A stretch of 13,646 bases of DNA, from NCBI GenBank assembly GCA_002505765.1, contig DAVZ01000010.1, positions 1 to 13,646 on the forward strand. Direction: 5' to 3'. The position numbers and the translations under genes are program-made. The notes beneath the pieces are model-generated. The model did no database searches and was not told the DNA's origin. It saw only the letters and a program-made list of their open reading frames with translations. The first letter of the stretch is position 1. The number at the start of each line of letters is the position of its first letter. This DNA comes from Methanobacterium sp. UBA176. GTDB taxonomy: Archaea > Methanobacteriota > Methanobacteria > Methanobacteriales > Methanobacteriaceae. This document shows, in pieces, positions 5,766 through 13,544 of this stretch.

Positions 5766-7127
5766 TCAACCCTTGATTTGAGTTCCCACTATCTCATCAA
5801 CGATATCGGTGAAATTATCCATTTCTTTAAAGGGTAAAACAGCGCCTGCAGCTATATTATGGCCTCCCCCAACACCATTAAAGCTTTTCGCTGCTTCAGA
5901 GAGCGCATATCCAAGGTTAACCCCTTTTTTGATCATAGGGACTGTTGTTCTTCCTGAGACCTTTATAATCTGATGCATCCTGGAAATGGCAATTACAGGC
6001 TTATTTGGATCTAAAATTTCAAATTCAATTCCCAATGTGGCTATGGTACCCATTAAGCTCTTTTTGGTCTTATCTTCGGTGTAAATATACTGTATATGGT
6101 TTAAATGAGTTGATCCTTCCTTTTTAATCCAATCTATTCCCTTAACCAGGCTTTCTCTGTATTTTTTGGCAAATTCAATTCCTTCGTTAAGTGAGGGCTC
6201 TCGCTCGCCCATGCAGATGCTGAGTCCTGTTCCATATTTTTTATTCTTACCACAGGCATCAAGAATTGTGGAGTAATTTTCGATATCTCTTAAAGCCGGC
6301 GCTTCAGCGGGAACGCTATATGTTGAGCTGAAAATTTTTTTATTTAACTTTATAAGCTCTTCTTTGAGGATATCCCTCTCTTCATGGCTCAAATCTTCAA
6401 ATTTAATCCCATAGGACAGTCCATGATCTTTTAAAAATGCTTTAGCTCCTTCAGGATCTCCTGAAATTCCTTTTAGGACAGGAGTGAAGGTATAGGCAAG
6501 GGATTTGTAAATGGGCTCTTCCCCTTTATAAGCTATTTTAAGGTCTTCCCTTTCTTCGATTATCCCTGCATTAAGTCCTTCATCCAGTATGGTCTTGTTT
6601 ACGCCATGGATTCCATCATTGCACTGCATATCTCCAAATGCGCCAACCAGGGCAAGTCCTGATAAATCTACGTTGTCCATTCCCCTTACAGATAGGTATG
6701 AAACTCCAGAAGCGCTTACATCTCGAGTACCGTCTATTCCAAAAAGATGGGGATTAACATGAACTAGATTATCGTATTTTTCTTCATTATCGGTTAATAC
6801 CTGATGATGATCACAAATAACTGTATCTGCACTGAATTTAGATATAATATCTTGATATGGACTTCCCATATCGCAAAAAACAAATAATTTATATCTTTCC
6901 TGTTTGAGTTTTTTTAGAACCTTCTCTTTAAGTCTGGGAACTATGGTAATGTGGAATTTTCCGCCTTGTTTTGATATTGCATTGCAAATTATCCCCGCAG
7001 CGGATAATCCATCAGAATCATTGTGAGAGATGATTCTCACAATATTATCCTCATCTAAATGCTCTTTTATAAGAGAGCAAGCTTCATAAGCCTTATTTAA
7101 CAATGAGTGCTGCGCTTTTTGGGTCAT
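5766..7127 (-). CDS. recJ: Archaeal RecJ-like DHH single-strand nuclease
   Basis: This 453-residue DHH-family phosphoesterase is of the archaeal RecJ/GAN type, related to eukaryotic Cdc45. Such proteins degrade single-stranded DNA or RNA and, in some archaea, join the GINS-MCM replisome. Motifs seen are HNDSDGLSA (35-43), FCDMGS (83-88), CDHHQ with the DHH triad at 105-107, and the DHHA1 domain GGGHNIAAGA (420-429). All expected metal-binding motifs are present and the length is normal. The ATG at 7127 overlaps the rps15 3' end by 35 bases and has GGATGGAGAT just upstream. The S15-RecJ pairing is conserved in archaea, which supports the assignment. An exact role in repair or replication cannot be told from sequence. 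Confidence 0.9.
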   Translation of the reverse strand: MTQKAQHSLLNKAYEACSLIKEHLDEDNIVRIISHNDSDGLSAAGIICNAISKQGGKFHITIVPRLKEKVLKKLKQERYKLFVFCDMGSPYQDIISKFSADTVICDHHQVLTDNEEKYDNLVHVNPHLFGIDGTRDVSASGVSYLSVRGMDNVDLSGLALVGAFGDMQCNDGIHGVNKTILDEGLNAGIIEEREDLKIAYKGEEPIYKSLAYTFTPVLKGISGDPEGAKAFLKDHGLSYGIKFEDLSHEERDILKEELIKLNKKIFSSTYSVPAEAPALRDIENYSTILDACGKNKKYGTGLSICMGEREPSLNEGIEFAKKYRESLVKGIDWIKKEGSTHLNHIQYIYTEDKTKKSLMGTIATLGIEFEILDPNKPVIAISRMHQIIKVSGRTTVPMIKKGVNLGYALSEAAKSFNGVGGGHNIAAGAVLPFKEMDNFTDIVDEIVGTQIKG

Positions 7128-7494
7128 ATCTCCATCCTTCAGGAAGTACGCCTTCTTTTACGTAATATTTGACTAATCTTCTTATTTTCGATTCGATTAT
7201 TCTTAAACCTCTTCTGGTGTGAAGATCTTTTGGATTTTCTTCCAGATGATCCCTTATATTTACCGCTCTTCTTATGAGATTCATGAGATCTTCCGGGTAT
7301 TTAAGCTCCTGACCGTGATCTGCAAGTATTTTGGTAATTTTTTTACCAGTTACAAGTTTTACATCCGGTACTCCGTACTGGTCCCTTAAAATTATTCCAA
7401 TTTTACTTGTGGAGTTGCCTTCTTTTGTAAGTTTTAAAATTATCTCTTCGATTTCTTCCTTTGAATATTCTATCCATTCTGGCTTTATGGCCAT
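7093..7494 (-). CDS. rps15: 30S ribosomal protein S15 (uS15)
   Basis: This 133-residue protein is the archaeal/eukaryotic form of uS15, which binds the 16S rRNA central domain early in small-subunit assembly. The N-terminal extension (PEWIEYSKEEIEEIILKL) and YGVPDVKLVTGKKI are typical of the archaeal form, and the core contains LMNLIRRAVNIRDHLEENPKDLH and RGLRIIESKIRRL (about 88-106). It ends with the archaeal signature LPEGWRYDPKSAALIVK. The ATG is preceded by AGGTGATTTT, the best ribosome binding site in the operon. It lies between rdgB (35 bases upstream) and recJ (overlapping). Confidence 0.96.
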   Translation of the reverse strand: MAIKPEWIEYSKEEIEEIILKLTKEGNSTSKIGIILRDQYGVPDVKLVTGKKITKILADHGQELKYPEDLMNLIRRAVNIRDHLEENPKDLHTRRGLRIIESKIRRLVKYYVKEGVLPEGWRYDPKSAALIVK

Positions 7495-7529
7495 AAAATC
7501 ACCTCAATTAAATTGAACTCTTAAGTTAA

Positions 7530-8090
7530 TCACTCATTGAATTTTAACCATGATGCAAATTTCTCAAGCGATATTCTTCTATGAGAAAATTCATTTTTTT
7601 CTTCTCTTGTAATCTCTCCAAAGGTTCTATTAAAACCATCTGGAATAAAAAGGGGATCATAGGCAAAACCATGATTCCCACGCTCTTTATATGATAGATG
7701 CCCTTTGACTGTGCCTAAAAAAATCTCGGGCTCGGATTTGGGGGTACAATACCCAACAACCGACCTGAATTCGGCGTATCTGTCTTCAACATCATTCATG
7801 AGCTTTAAAATGCCTTTATTAGTAAGAGTTTCCTGCACGTAGGACGAATACGTCCCTGGAAACCAGTTCAAGGCTTTAATAAAAAGACCAGCGTCTTCTA
7901 CAATAACTGGCCCTTTAATTTTGCTTGCAGCATATTGCGCACCAAATCTGGCCACATCTTCAAGGGTGCCCTGTATTTCGGGGTATCCAAGATCCTCATG
8001 CTCAAGCTGAATGCCAAATTTTTCAAAAATTCCTCTGGCTTCTTTAACTTTGTGTTGGTTACTGGTTATAAACTTAATGATTTTTACCAA
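7530..8090 (-). CDS. rdgB: XTP/dITP pyrophosphatase (RdgB/HAM1)
   Basis: This 186-residue enzyme hydrolyses XTP, ITP and dITP to monophosphates, keeping deaminated purines out of nucleic acids. Motifs seen are FITSNQHK (7-14), the catalytic VEDAGLFI (64-71), WFPGTYSSY (76-84), GFAYDPLFIP (141-150) and SHRRISLEKF (169-178). All substrate-pocket residues expected of the family appear present. The start is TTG at 8090: no ATG or GTG is available, the family N-terminus begins here, and AGGT lies seven bases upstream. It is the first gene of an operon with rps15, recJ and acnX. Confidence 0.94.
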   Translation of the reverse strand: MVKIIKFITSNQHKVKEARGIFEKFGIQLEHEDLGYPEIQGTLEDVARFGAQYAASKIKGPVIVEDAGLFIKALNWFPGTYSSYVQETLTNKGILKLMNDVEDRYAEFRSVVGYCTPKSEPEIFLGTVKGHLSYKERGNHGFAYDPLFIPDGFNRTFGEITREEKNEFSHRRISLEKFASWLKFNE

Positions 8091-8238
8091 TTTAACAACC
8101 TGAAATTAATTTATTAAAAATGTTTATTTTCTTTTTTTTACTTATCTATTTGGTTTTAAAATTTTAAATTTTCACATAATAGATAAAATATTGTGGTTTG
8201 AATAATTTATCTGTTTTAGTGAATAAATGAAAAAATAA

Positions 8239-8246
8239 TTAATATA
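8239..8246 (+). promoter_or_regulatory. TATA box of leaderless P-loop gene
   Basis: TTAATATA is centred about 22-23 bases before the ATG at 8265, and no ribosome binding site lies between. This spacing predicts a transcript with almost no leader. It lies in the 174-base gap that also holds the rdgB promoter on the other strand. Confidence 0.45.
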
Positions 8247-8264
8247 CTCGTCAAAATAATATCA

Positions 8265-9017
8265 ATGTCCAATCATAAAGTTTGCTCTGTTAGGGATAAT
8301 ATAAATTTTGTAAAAACTGCATCTTTTTATGAACTGTATTCGTTATTTAAAAGTTTAAAAACTTCTAAAGGACGGTTTATACTTGTTTTAGGCTCGCCTG
8401 GTACTGGTAAATCAGCAAACGTATATCAGGCGCTTTCTATGATTGATCTTCATATCTATGACGCTTTTTTGTTTATAGATATGGATTCAAAACCTGGAGA
8501 TGTTTTCAGGATATTCTGGGATACTCTTAAGGAGGATATGGAAGCTAAAACCAGAAAAGAAACCTTTAAAAAGGCAGGAGAATATGATCTTATCCTTTTT
8601 GCTGATCCATTCCTTGATTCAGAATTCATTGACAGTGATAAAGTGGGTTTGGGGCTTTGGACTGAGGAAAATGGCCCCAGCACATTCCCTTTCTATTTGA
8701 AAGTGTTCTGGGAATATATTAAACACTACAAAGATTTAAAAAACATAAACGTTGTTGCTCAAACAGCATGGATCTTTAAGTTTCGGGGAGTTCGCTATGA
8801 TATTTTAACTGATTTCAGTTATCTATCTAAAATTCTGGTTTTTTTGTTAAACAGATTATTTGAGGTGGTTTTAATATCATACACTACAGAAGAAATGATA
8901 GAAATCGTTAAAAGTCAATGTGAAACTGATAATAATGGAGAAATAGAAAAATATATAAGAAAATACGGTAAGAAGCCACGTTTTATTTTTGAGGCTCTGG
9001 AAAAGGAAAAAAAGTGA
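8265..9017 (+). CDS. P-loop ATPase of unknown function
   Basis: This 250-residue protein has a clear Walker A motif, GSPGTGKS (43-50), preceded by a beta strand (GRFILVL). YDLILFADPF (107-116) is the best candidate for Walker B. It is rich in aromatic residues in the middle (about 140-185: PFYLKVFWEY, AWIFKFRG) and ends in a charged helix. I do not recognise a named family; it may be specific to Methanobacteriales. It is transcribed opposite to its neighbours, between rdgB and kae1-bud32, a pair often adjacent in archaea. It is not predicted to be a membrane protein, although LSKILVFLLNRLFEVVLI (187-204) is quite hydrophobic. A nucleotide-binding role is certain only at motif level. Confidence 0.75.
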   Translation: MSNHKVCSVRDNINFVKTASFYELYSLFKSLKTSKGRFILVLGSPGTGKSANVYQALSMIDLHIYDAFLFIDMDSKPGDVFRIFWDTLKEDMEAKTRKETFKKAGEYDLILFADPFLDSEFIDSDKVGLGLWTEENGPSTFPFYLKVFWEYIKHYKDLKNINVVAQTAWIFKFRGVRYDILTDFSYLSKILVFLLNRLFEVVLISYTTEEMIEIVKSQCETDNNGEIEKYIRKYGKKPRFIFEALEKEKK

Positions 9018-9057
9018 TTTAATTAATTTCAATTTATATCTCAAATTATGACAGAAT

Positions 9058-10686
9058 TTATTCATTTGAAGTGTAGCGACCTCTTCCTTCAATTTCACCA
9101 ATTTTTTTGACTACTTCGTCATAGTTGTCTGCATTTTCATATCCTTTCAAAATTTGACTGAAAGATACATCTGCTATTTTATAATGAATCCCTGAAATGG
9201 CTTTTTTAAATACTAACAGGTCTACACCCTTATCCTCAACCAAATCTGAGTTTTTTCCAAGTCCAAAGTCTATAAATACCACTTTTTCATCCTTTAAAAT
9301 AAGATTGGATGTTGTAAGGTCCCCATGGATTATGCCGCAGTTGTGAAGTTTTGCTATATCTTCACCAATCATAGTGGAAATATTTTTAATTCTTTGGATT
9401 GATGCATCTTCAAAAACGTTTTTAATGGGGATTCCTTTAATTTCTTCAATAATTAAGGATTTTTTATCCTTGTTTATGTCATAAATTAGAGGAGTCTTTA
9501 CCCCGCATCTTTTTGCCTCCCCTAAAAGCTTGGCTTCCTTTTTTGTCCTTTCTTTTCTTAATCGGCGGTCGATTTCATGGATTCTGTAGCCTTTAAAAAC
9601 TCTTTCTTTTATAAAGGCCTGGTGATTTAACCAATTGTCTTTATAGAGGTTGGCTTCTGCTCCTTTTTCAGCCATATCTGCAGGTAATTTAAGATGCTTT
9701 TTTGAAGATTTCATCCAGGGAACATCCACCATGTCTGTTCTGTACCTTTGGATAATTGTTGTATCCTTTATATTATGCGTGATCCCATTTTTAAACATTA
9801 AATGTCCCATCCAGGCAATCATTGCTCCATTATCGCCGCAGTATTCAACTGGAGGCATAAAAAATTCTGCATAATGCTCATCAGACATTATTTTCACCAT
9901 TTCCCTTAAACGGATGTTTGCTGCAACCCCGCCGCAGAGCATAACTTCATTTTTCTTTGTATGGGCTAAAGCACGTTCTGTAACCTCTACAAGCATAGAA
10001 AAAGCAGTTTCCTGTAAACTGTAACATATATCCTCCCGATCTGCCCCAGATTCAAATTTTCTTAAAGCTGCAGTCAGTAGACCTGAAAAAGAAAGATCCA
10101 TACCTTTAACAGCATATGGAAGTTTAATGAATTTGCCAGATTTTGCACATTTTTCGATCTTTGGGCCTCCCGGATGTTCAAGTCCAATTTCCCTTGCAAA
10201 CTGGTCAAGACAATTTCCTATGGCAATATCGAGCGTTTCGCCGAATACTCTGTATCTTTCAGATTCATAGGCAATTACCTGGGTATTTCCACCACTAACG
10301 TAGAGCGATACAGGATCTTCTGCGCCTGTTGTAAGTCTTCCGATTTCAACATGTCCTATGCAGTGATTTACTCCAATTATAGGGATATTCAGTGAAAGGG
10401 CAAGGGATCTGGCTGCAGTTGCCGTGGTTCTAAGTGCAGGGCCAAGTCCAGGGCCGCGTGAAAATGCAACAAGACCGATCTCGCCAATATCCAGTTTTGC
10501 TTCATTAAGTGCATCCTTTATAAGTGGAACTATTGAAGCGGCATGGTGTTTTGCGGCTTCTCTGGGGTGAATTCCTCCGCTTTCTGGAATTAACTGTTTA
10601 CCGGTGGATGCAAGTATATTCCCCTTGGAATCAACAATTCCAACACCGGTCTTTTCAGCAGTTCCTTCGATTCCTATACAAATCAA
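9058..10686 (-). CDS. kae1-bud32: Kae1-Bud32 fusion, tRNA t6A synthesis
   Basis: This 542-residue fusion makes the universal t6A modification at A37 of ANN-decoding tRNAs. Kae1 transfers the threonylcarbamoyl group and Bud32 is its kinase-fold regulatory ATPase in the KEOPS complex. The Kae1 half (1 to about 325) shows MICIGIEGTAEKTGVGIV, the metal ligands H108 and H112 in NHCIGHVEIG, and YVSGGNTQV (129-137). The Bud32 half (about 340-542) shows HGDLTTSN (454-461) with the catalytic Asp at 456 and IDFG (472-475) with the metal-binding Asp at 473; it ends with a basic RGRY tail. The start is TTG at 10686 with AGTGAT upstream, and the residues fit the family N-terminus. A TATA-like AAATATAG lies about 40 bases upstream. 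Fusion of the two genes is common in euryarchaea. Confidence 0.96.
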   Translation of the reverse strand: MICIGIEGTAEKTGVGIVDSKGNILASTGKQLIPESGGIHPREAAKHHAASIVPLIKDALNEAKLDIGEIGLVAFSRGPGLGPALRTTATAARSLALSLNIPIIGVNHCIGHVEIGRLTTGAEDPVSLYVSGGNTQVIAYESERYRVFGETLDIAIGNCLDQFAREIGLEHPGGPKIEKCAKSGKFIKLPYAVKGMDLSFSGLLTAALRKFESGADREDICYSLQETAFSMLVEVTERALAHTKKNEVMLCGGVAANIRLREMVKIMSDEHYAEFFMPPVEYCGDNGAMIAWMGHLMFKNGITHNIKDTTIIQRYRTDMVDVPWMKSSKKHLKLPADMAEKGAEANLYKDNWLNHQAFIKERVFKGYRIHEIDRRLRKERTKKEAKLLGEAKRCGVKTPLIYDINKDKKSLIIEEIKGIPIKNVFEDASIQRIKNISTMIGEDIAKLHNCGIIHGDLTTSNLILKDEKVVFIDFGLGKNSDLVEDKGVDLLVFKKAISGIHYKIADVSFSQILKGYENADNYDEVVKKIGEIEGRGRYTSNE

Positions 10687-10828
10687 TTATATCACTTTAA
10701 TTAAAGTTATTAAGCTTTTTAATTCTATATTTCCTCTATTTTCCTTTATGTAAAATTAATTAAAATTAAATCCATATATGCTAAAAGTATATTCATATTA
10801 TAATCTGATCATTAATAAATTTCTTTAC

Positions 10829-10833
10829 GGTGA
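10829..10833 (+). promoter_or_regulatory. Ribosome binding site fixing the cobT-like start
   Basis: GGTGA lies 4 bases before the ATG at 10838. The longer reading from the ATG at 10778 would add 20 residues without family similarity, and that ATG overlaps the TATA-like CATATATG at 10773-10780. The later start is preferred. Confidence 0.7.
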
Positions 10834-10837
10834 AGTA

Positions 10838-11905
10838 ATGAAGAACCTGAAATGCTATGGATCATCAAAGATACTTAAAAAAGTTGAAAATGGGAATCCT
10901 TTATTTTTGTGCGTTATTGCAACTACGAGAACATCAAACATACCTGGAATAACCGGCGCTGGCGCCACACCTGAATTAACAGATTATACACCTGCAGCCG
11001 ATTTGGAACTTGTTATGCACGGAGCTCCAAAATGTCTTTCAGAGATTCCCCAAACGGTTACTGGAGATGAAACAGCCCCCACACCGGCTGTTATAACAAA
11101 AGCATGTATTGAACTTGCAGATATTCCAATTATGGTTGTAGATGCTGGTGCAGGTATAAAACCAGACATACCTTATATTAAACTCAATGATGAACCTGGC
11201 GAGGACGTTAGAACAGGGAAAGCAGTTCCCAAGACGAAGCAAATATTTGAAAAAGGCATAATGCTGGGTAAAACGCTGTCTAAACTCACAAATCACCTTG
11301 TAATTGGGGAAAGCACCCCTGCAGGTACAACTACTGCCCTGGGAGTTTTAACAGCACTTGGATATGATGCCGGGATGAAGGTTAGCGGCAGCATGCCTGA
11401 AAATCCCCATGATCTAAAGGTTGAAGTTGTAAAAGAGGGTCTTAAAGCCGCTGGATACCAGGAAGGCGAGGTTATTGAAGACGCGCTCTGTGCTGTAGAA
11501 ATTGTTGGGGATCCAATGATTCCTGCAGTTGCAGGGATTGTAATAGGTTCATCTGTCCCGGTAACCCTTGCTGGAGGTACACAGATGACTGCTATATGTG
11601 CAGTTATTAAAGGAATTGAACCAGACTTTGATTTCTCAAATATATGTATCACAACAACAATTTATGTTGCAGAGGACGAAACATCCGATATTAATTATAT
11701 AGCAAATCAGATAGGGAATATAACGATTCTGGCCATGGATCCAGAATTTGAAAAATCTTCTGTTCCAGGACTTAAAAGCTATTTAAATGGTTCAGTTAAG
11801 GAAGGAGTAGGTGCGGGAGGGGCCATGTTAGTTGCAAGTTTAGGAAAAATAGATATGGATGATATAAGGGCTAAAATTGAGGATATCTGCAGGGATATCT
11901 TATAA
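10838..11905 (+). CDS. cobT: CobT-like nicotinate-nucleotide phosphoribosyltransferase family (UPF0284)
   Basis: From the preferred ATG the protein has 355 residues and matches the archaeal UPF0284/CobT-like family. A related Methanocaldococcus protein is reported to make alpha-riboside phosphates from NaMN and a base for the lower ligand of cobamides, which methanogens need for methyl transfer. Motifs seen are IPGITGAGATPELTDYTPA (35-53), VVDAGAGIKP (100-109), the phosphate-binding GESTPAGTTTALG (157-169) and a glycine-rich VGAGGAML near the C-terminus. It is transcribed divergently from kae1-bud32 with 151 bases between. A T run (11913-11919) follows the stop and probably ends the transcript. 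Family assignment is strong; the exact base used is unknown. Confidence 0.88.
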   Translation: MKNLKCYGSSKILKKVENGNPLFLCVIATTRTSNIPGITGAGATPELTDYTPAADLELVMHGAPKCLSEIPQTVTGDETAPTPAVITKACIELADIPIMVVDAGAGIKPDIPYIKLNDEPGEDVRTGKAVPKTKQIFEKGIMLGKTLSKLTNHLVIGESTPAGTTTALGVLTALGYDAGMKVSGSMPENPHDLKVEVVKEGLKAAGYQEGEVIEDALCAVEIVGDPMIPAVAGIVIGSSVPVTLAGGTQMTAICAVIKGIEPDFDFSNICITTTIYVAEDETSDINYIANQIGNITILAMDPEFEKSSVPGLKSYLNGSVKEGVGAGGAMLVASLGKIDMDDIRAKIEDICRDIL

Positions 11906-11912
11906 AAACATC

Positions 11913-11919
11913 TTTTTTT
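11913..11919 (+). terminator. T-run terminator after cobT-like gene
   Basis: Seven T residues follow the stop codon by seven bases with no strong hairpin. Oligo-T tracts alone terminate archaeal transcription. Confidence 0.45.
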
Positions 11920-11990
11920 AGTTCAAGAAGTTTTCTAAAATCCTTAAAGTTCATTTATCAAGTTTATACAGTCTAAAGAAGTTTTTATAG

Positions 11991-12104
11991 TTTGTATTTT
12001 ATTTTACATACTGGAAAAATTTTTTCCTTTACAAATTCCGAAGGCATATCTTACCTCCTTGGGGGTGGGGTGTTTCTGGATAAATATAGATGATAAAATA
12101 CAAA
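11991..12104. repeat. 12-bp inverted repeat enclosing 90 bases
   Basis: TTTGTATTTTAT (11991-12002) is the exact reverse complement of ATAAAATACAAA (12093-12104). Between them are a near-palindrome GGAAAAATTTTTTCC and a segment reading TTACCTCCTTGGGGGTGGGG. The arms are AT-only apart from one pair, so chance is possible. Confidence 0.5.
12013..12057 (-). other. Possible 14-codon small ORF with strong ribosome binding site
   Basis: On the minus strand an AAGGAGGTAAG sequence stands six bases before an ATG that opens a frame reading MPSEFVKEKIFSSM and then TAA. This is the strongest Shine-Dalgarno match in the window, but the peptide is tiny. It may be the start of a decayed gene, a leader peptide, or chance. 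I do not recognise it. Confidence 0.3.
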
Positions 12105-12243
12105 TTTTATTTATTATACTTTGAATCAGTTTATTATTATTTTGGTGCTGTTTTATATAATATTTTTAAGAATAATCTCATTTATGATTTTTGTACATTA
12201 TTCCGGATTGGCTATATTTCCCGGTAACTTTATCAGTGTTTTC

Positions 12244-12287
12244 GAAAATGGGGGCAAAAAACCATTTTCTTATTATTGAAAAAATGG
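12244..12287 (+). repeat. Alternative hairpins sharing one arm
   Basis: GAAAATGG (12244-12251) pairs with CCATTTTC (12262-12269). The same CCATTTT arm can pair with AAAATGG at 12281-12287. The two stems exclude each other. T-rich tracts follow at 12306-12312. It resembles the layout of a switch or attenuator but no downstream gene is close. Confidence 0.4.
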
Positions 12288-12563
12288 ACTTTAATGGAAT
12301 TATAATGTTTTTTTCAATTTAATTTTAGATTTTTCGCCGATTTTTTAGCTATAGATACTTTTTTTAGTTTTATATTTCATTTTTTAATGCTTTATGATAG
12401 GGATATCCGCATCTTTAAAGATTTTTTTCCTTTAATACTTATTTTTTTTTTATTAGCTTTATTTTAAAGTTTTTATTGAGGAAATGGTGGTTTACATACA
12501 AATCCTTATTCTCCACTAATTTAGATGCATATCCTATTCTTTAATGTGATTTTTTTAGAAATC

Positions 12564-12571
12564 TTTAAATA
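12564..12571 (+). promoter_or_regulatory. TATA box of membrane protein/XRE operon
   Basis: TTTAAATA is preceded by AGAAATC. Transcription would start near 12593, inside the tandem repeats, so a protein bound to the repeats could block initiation. Confidence 0.5.
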
Positions 12572-12576
12572 GCATC

Positions 12577-12639
12577 ATGTTAGAAATATACTACTTGATG
12601 TTAGAAATTTATAACATCATGTTTGAAATAGATAACTTG
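12577..12639 (+). repeat. Three 21-bp tandem repeats, probable operator
   Basis: Three head-to-tail units of exactly 21 bases (12577, 12598, 12619) share ATGTTAGAAAT near their starts (third copy ATGTTTGAAAT) followed by a TA-rich half. A weaker fourth unit (TTTAGAAATC) overlaps the TATA box. Twenty-one bases are two DNA turns, so bound proteins would lie on one face. The frame through them is open (MLEIYYLMLEIYNIMFEI), but that is a by-product of the repeat length being divisible by three. Confidence 0.7.
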
Positions 12640-12654
12640 AATGGAAGTGATAAA

Positions 12655-13215
12655 ATGGAAGTTAAATTCAACATTTTCTGGGGCATCCTTGGTATTTTAG
12701 GTTTTTTAGGATATGTTTTGGGAGATCCAGTTTACTATGCATTTTTTGCATTTTTCCTGTTCTTTTTATCTCCTGTTTATAATAGAGCTAAAAAAAATGG
12801 GGAGAAAGAAAAACATGAAAGAAATTATGACATGTATAAAATAAGCATGTGGATTGGATCAGCCCTATTACTGGTATGTTCATTTTATCTAATGGCCACA
12901 AGAGCAATGAACGATTATGTAGCTATAGGGCTGCTTTTAGGGATTTTAATTTATGTATCCAGTTTTTTTGCATCTATTGGAATGGAAAAAACAGCCAGAG
13001 ACGAGCGTTTAAGGAGAATTGGGACCCTTGCAGCAACATGGTCATGGTACATAACCCTGGTGTTCGTTTCATTCCTTGTGGTATCCATGTACTGGGCGCA
13101 GAGAATTCACGACCCAGTTGAACTGATGGGACTTACAATTTTCGTCATGGTGTCCACAATGCTTGTAGCTAACGCCATTTTAAGCCGTATAGGTGATATA
13201 GACTATATTGATTGA
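12655..13215 (+). CDS. Multi-pass membrane protein paired with XRE regulator
   Basis: From ATG 12655 this is a 186-residue membrane protein, possibly DUF2178-like. Two hydrophobic segments near the N-terminus (FWGILGILGFLGYVLG and YYAFFAFFLFFLSPVY) are followed by a charged loop (about 50-65), two more (SALLLVCSFYLM and YVAIGLLLGILIYVSSFFAS), a charged loop with KTARDERLRRIG, and two final segments (WYITLVFVSFLVVSMYW and GLTIFVMVSTMLVANAIL). Six helices are expected. The start at 12655 is preferred to 12577 because GGAAGTGAT lies just upstream and the earlier codons are operator repeats. The XRE gene follows 30 bases downstream, a common pairing in archaea and Firmicutes. Its function is unknown. 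Confidence 0.75.
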   Translation: MEVKFNIFWGILGILGFLGYVLGDPVYYAFFAFFLFFLSPVYNRAKKNGEKEKHERNYDMYKISMWIGSALLLVCSFYLMATRAMNDYVAIGLLLGILIYVSSFFASIGMEKTARDERLRRIGTLAATWSWYITLVFVSFLVVSMYWAQRIHDPVELMGLTIFVMVSTMLVANAILSRIGDIDYID

Positions 13216-13245
13216 ATAATTAATTAAACGGTTAAATGGGATCAA

Positions 13246-13449
13246 ATGAAAACGAGAATAAAAGAATTCAGGGCCAGATACAACTTAACCCAGGCAGAAC
13301 TTGCAGATAAAGTAGGGGTTAGAAGAGAAACCATAGTTTTCCTTGAAAAAGGAAAATATAATCCTTCTTTAAAATTAGCGCATGATATTGCAGTGGTTTT
13401 AAATGCCAAAATAGATGAGATTTTTATCTTTGATGATGAGGAAAAATAA
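13246..13449 (+). CDS. XRE-family HTH regulator
   Basis: This 67-residue protein is a single helix-turn-helix of the Cro/C1 type: RIKEFRARYNLTQAELADKVGVRRETIVFLEKGKYNPSLKLAHDIAVVL. The recognition helix is about RRETIVFLEKG (25-35). It resembles the small YozG-type regulators that travel with membrane proteins. It is probably the repressor of its own operon through the 21-bp repeats. The ribosome binding site is weak (GGGATC). The protein has no effector domain, so the signal may come through the membrane partner; this is an inference. Confidence 0.9.
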   Translation: MKTRIKEFRARYNLTQAELADKVGVRRETIVFLEKGKYNPSLKLAHDIAVVLNAKIDEIFIFDDEEK

Positions 13450-13481
13450 ATTAAAGTTTTAGTGAATAAGAAGTGATAATT

Positions 13482-13520
13482 ATGCTTACTTTATCAAAAA
13501 TATCTGTAATTTTTATGTAG
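13482..13520 (+). other. Possible truncated ORF next to the IS
   Basis: AAGTGATAATT precedes an ATG that opens a 12-codon frame (MLTLSKISVIFM) closed by TAG. The ribosome binding site is good, but the frame ends before the IS boundary, so truncation by the IS cannot be shown. It may be a relic of a lost gene. Confidence 0.2.
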
Positions 13521-13544
13521 AAGTTTATAAAAAGCGTTTTATTG

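Larger units (their letters stand above)
11906..12576. other. 670-base region without a recognised gene
   Basis: No open frame of useful length is seen on either strand. The stretch is very AT-rich with many T runs (for example 12306-12312, 12440-12451). It holds a 12-bp inverted repeat enclosing a CCTCC-rich segment (11991-12104) and a set of alternative short hairpins (12244-12287). It could contain a small RNA gene or the relic of a lost gene. Confidence 0.5.

Noticed and set aside
7020..7043. Perfect 9-bp inverted repeat (ATTGTGAGA and TCTCACAAT) in recJ
   Set aside because: It lies in the conserved HNDSDG region, encodes expected residues and has a six-base spacer, so it does not fit the hairpin family. 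Codon choice explains it.
11293..11652. Long open frame on the minus strand within the cobT-like gene
   Set aside because: It is a frame shadow of a well-supported gene with no family similarity or ribosome binding site.
12055..12075. 16S rRNA 3' end fragment
   Set aside because: Only the CCTCCTT core matches; no flanking rRNA sequence is present.
12577..12654. N-terminal extension of the membrane protein
   Set aside because: The 26 codons are the 21-bp repeats read in frame; a ribosome binding site supports the start at 12655.
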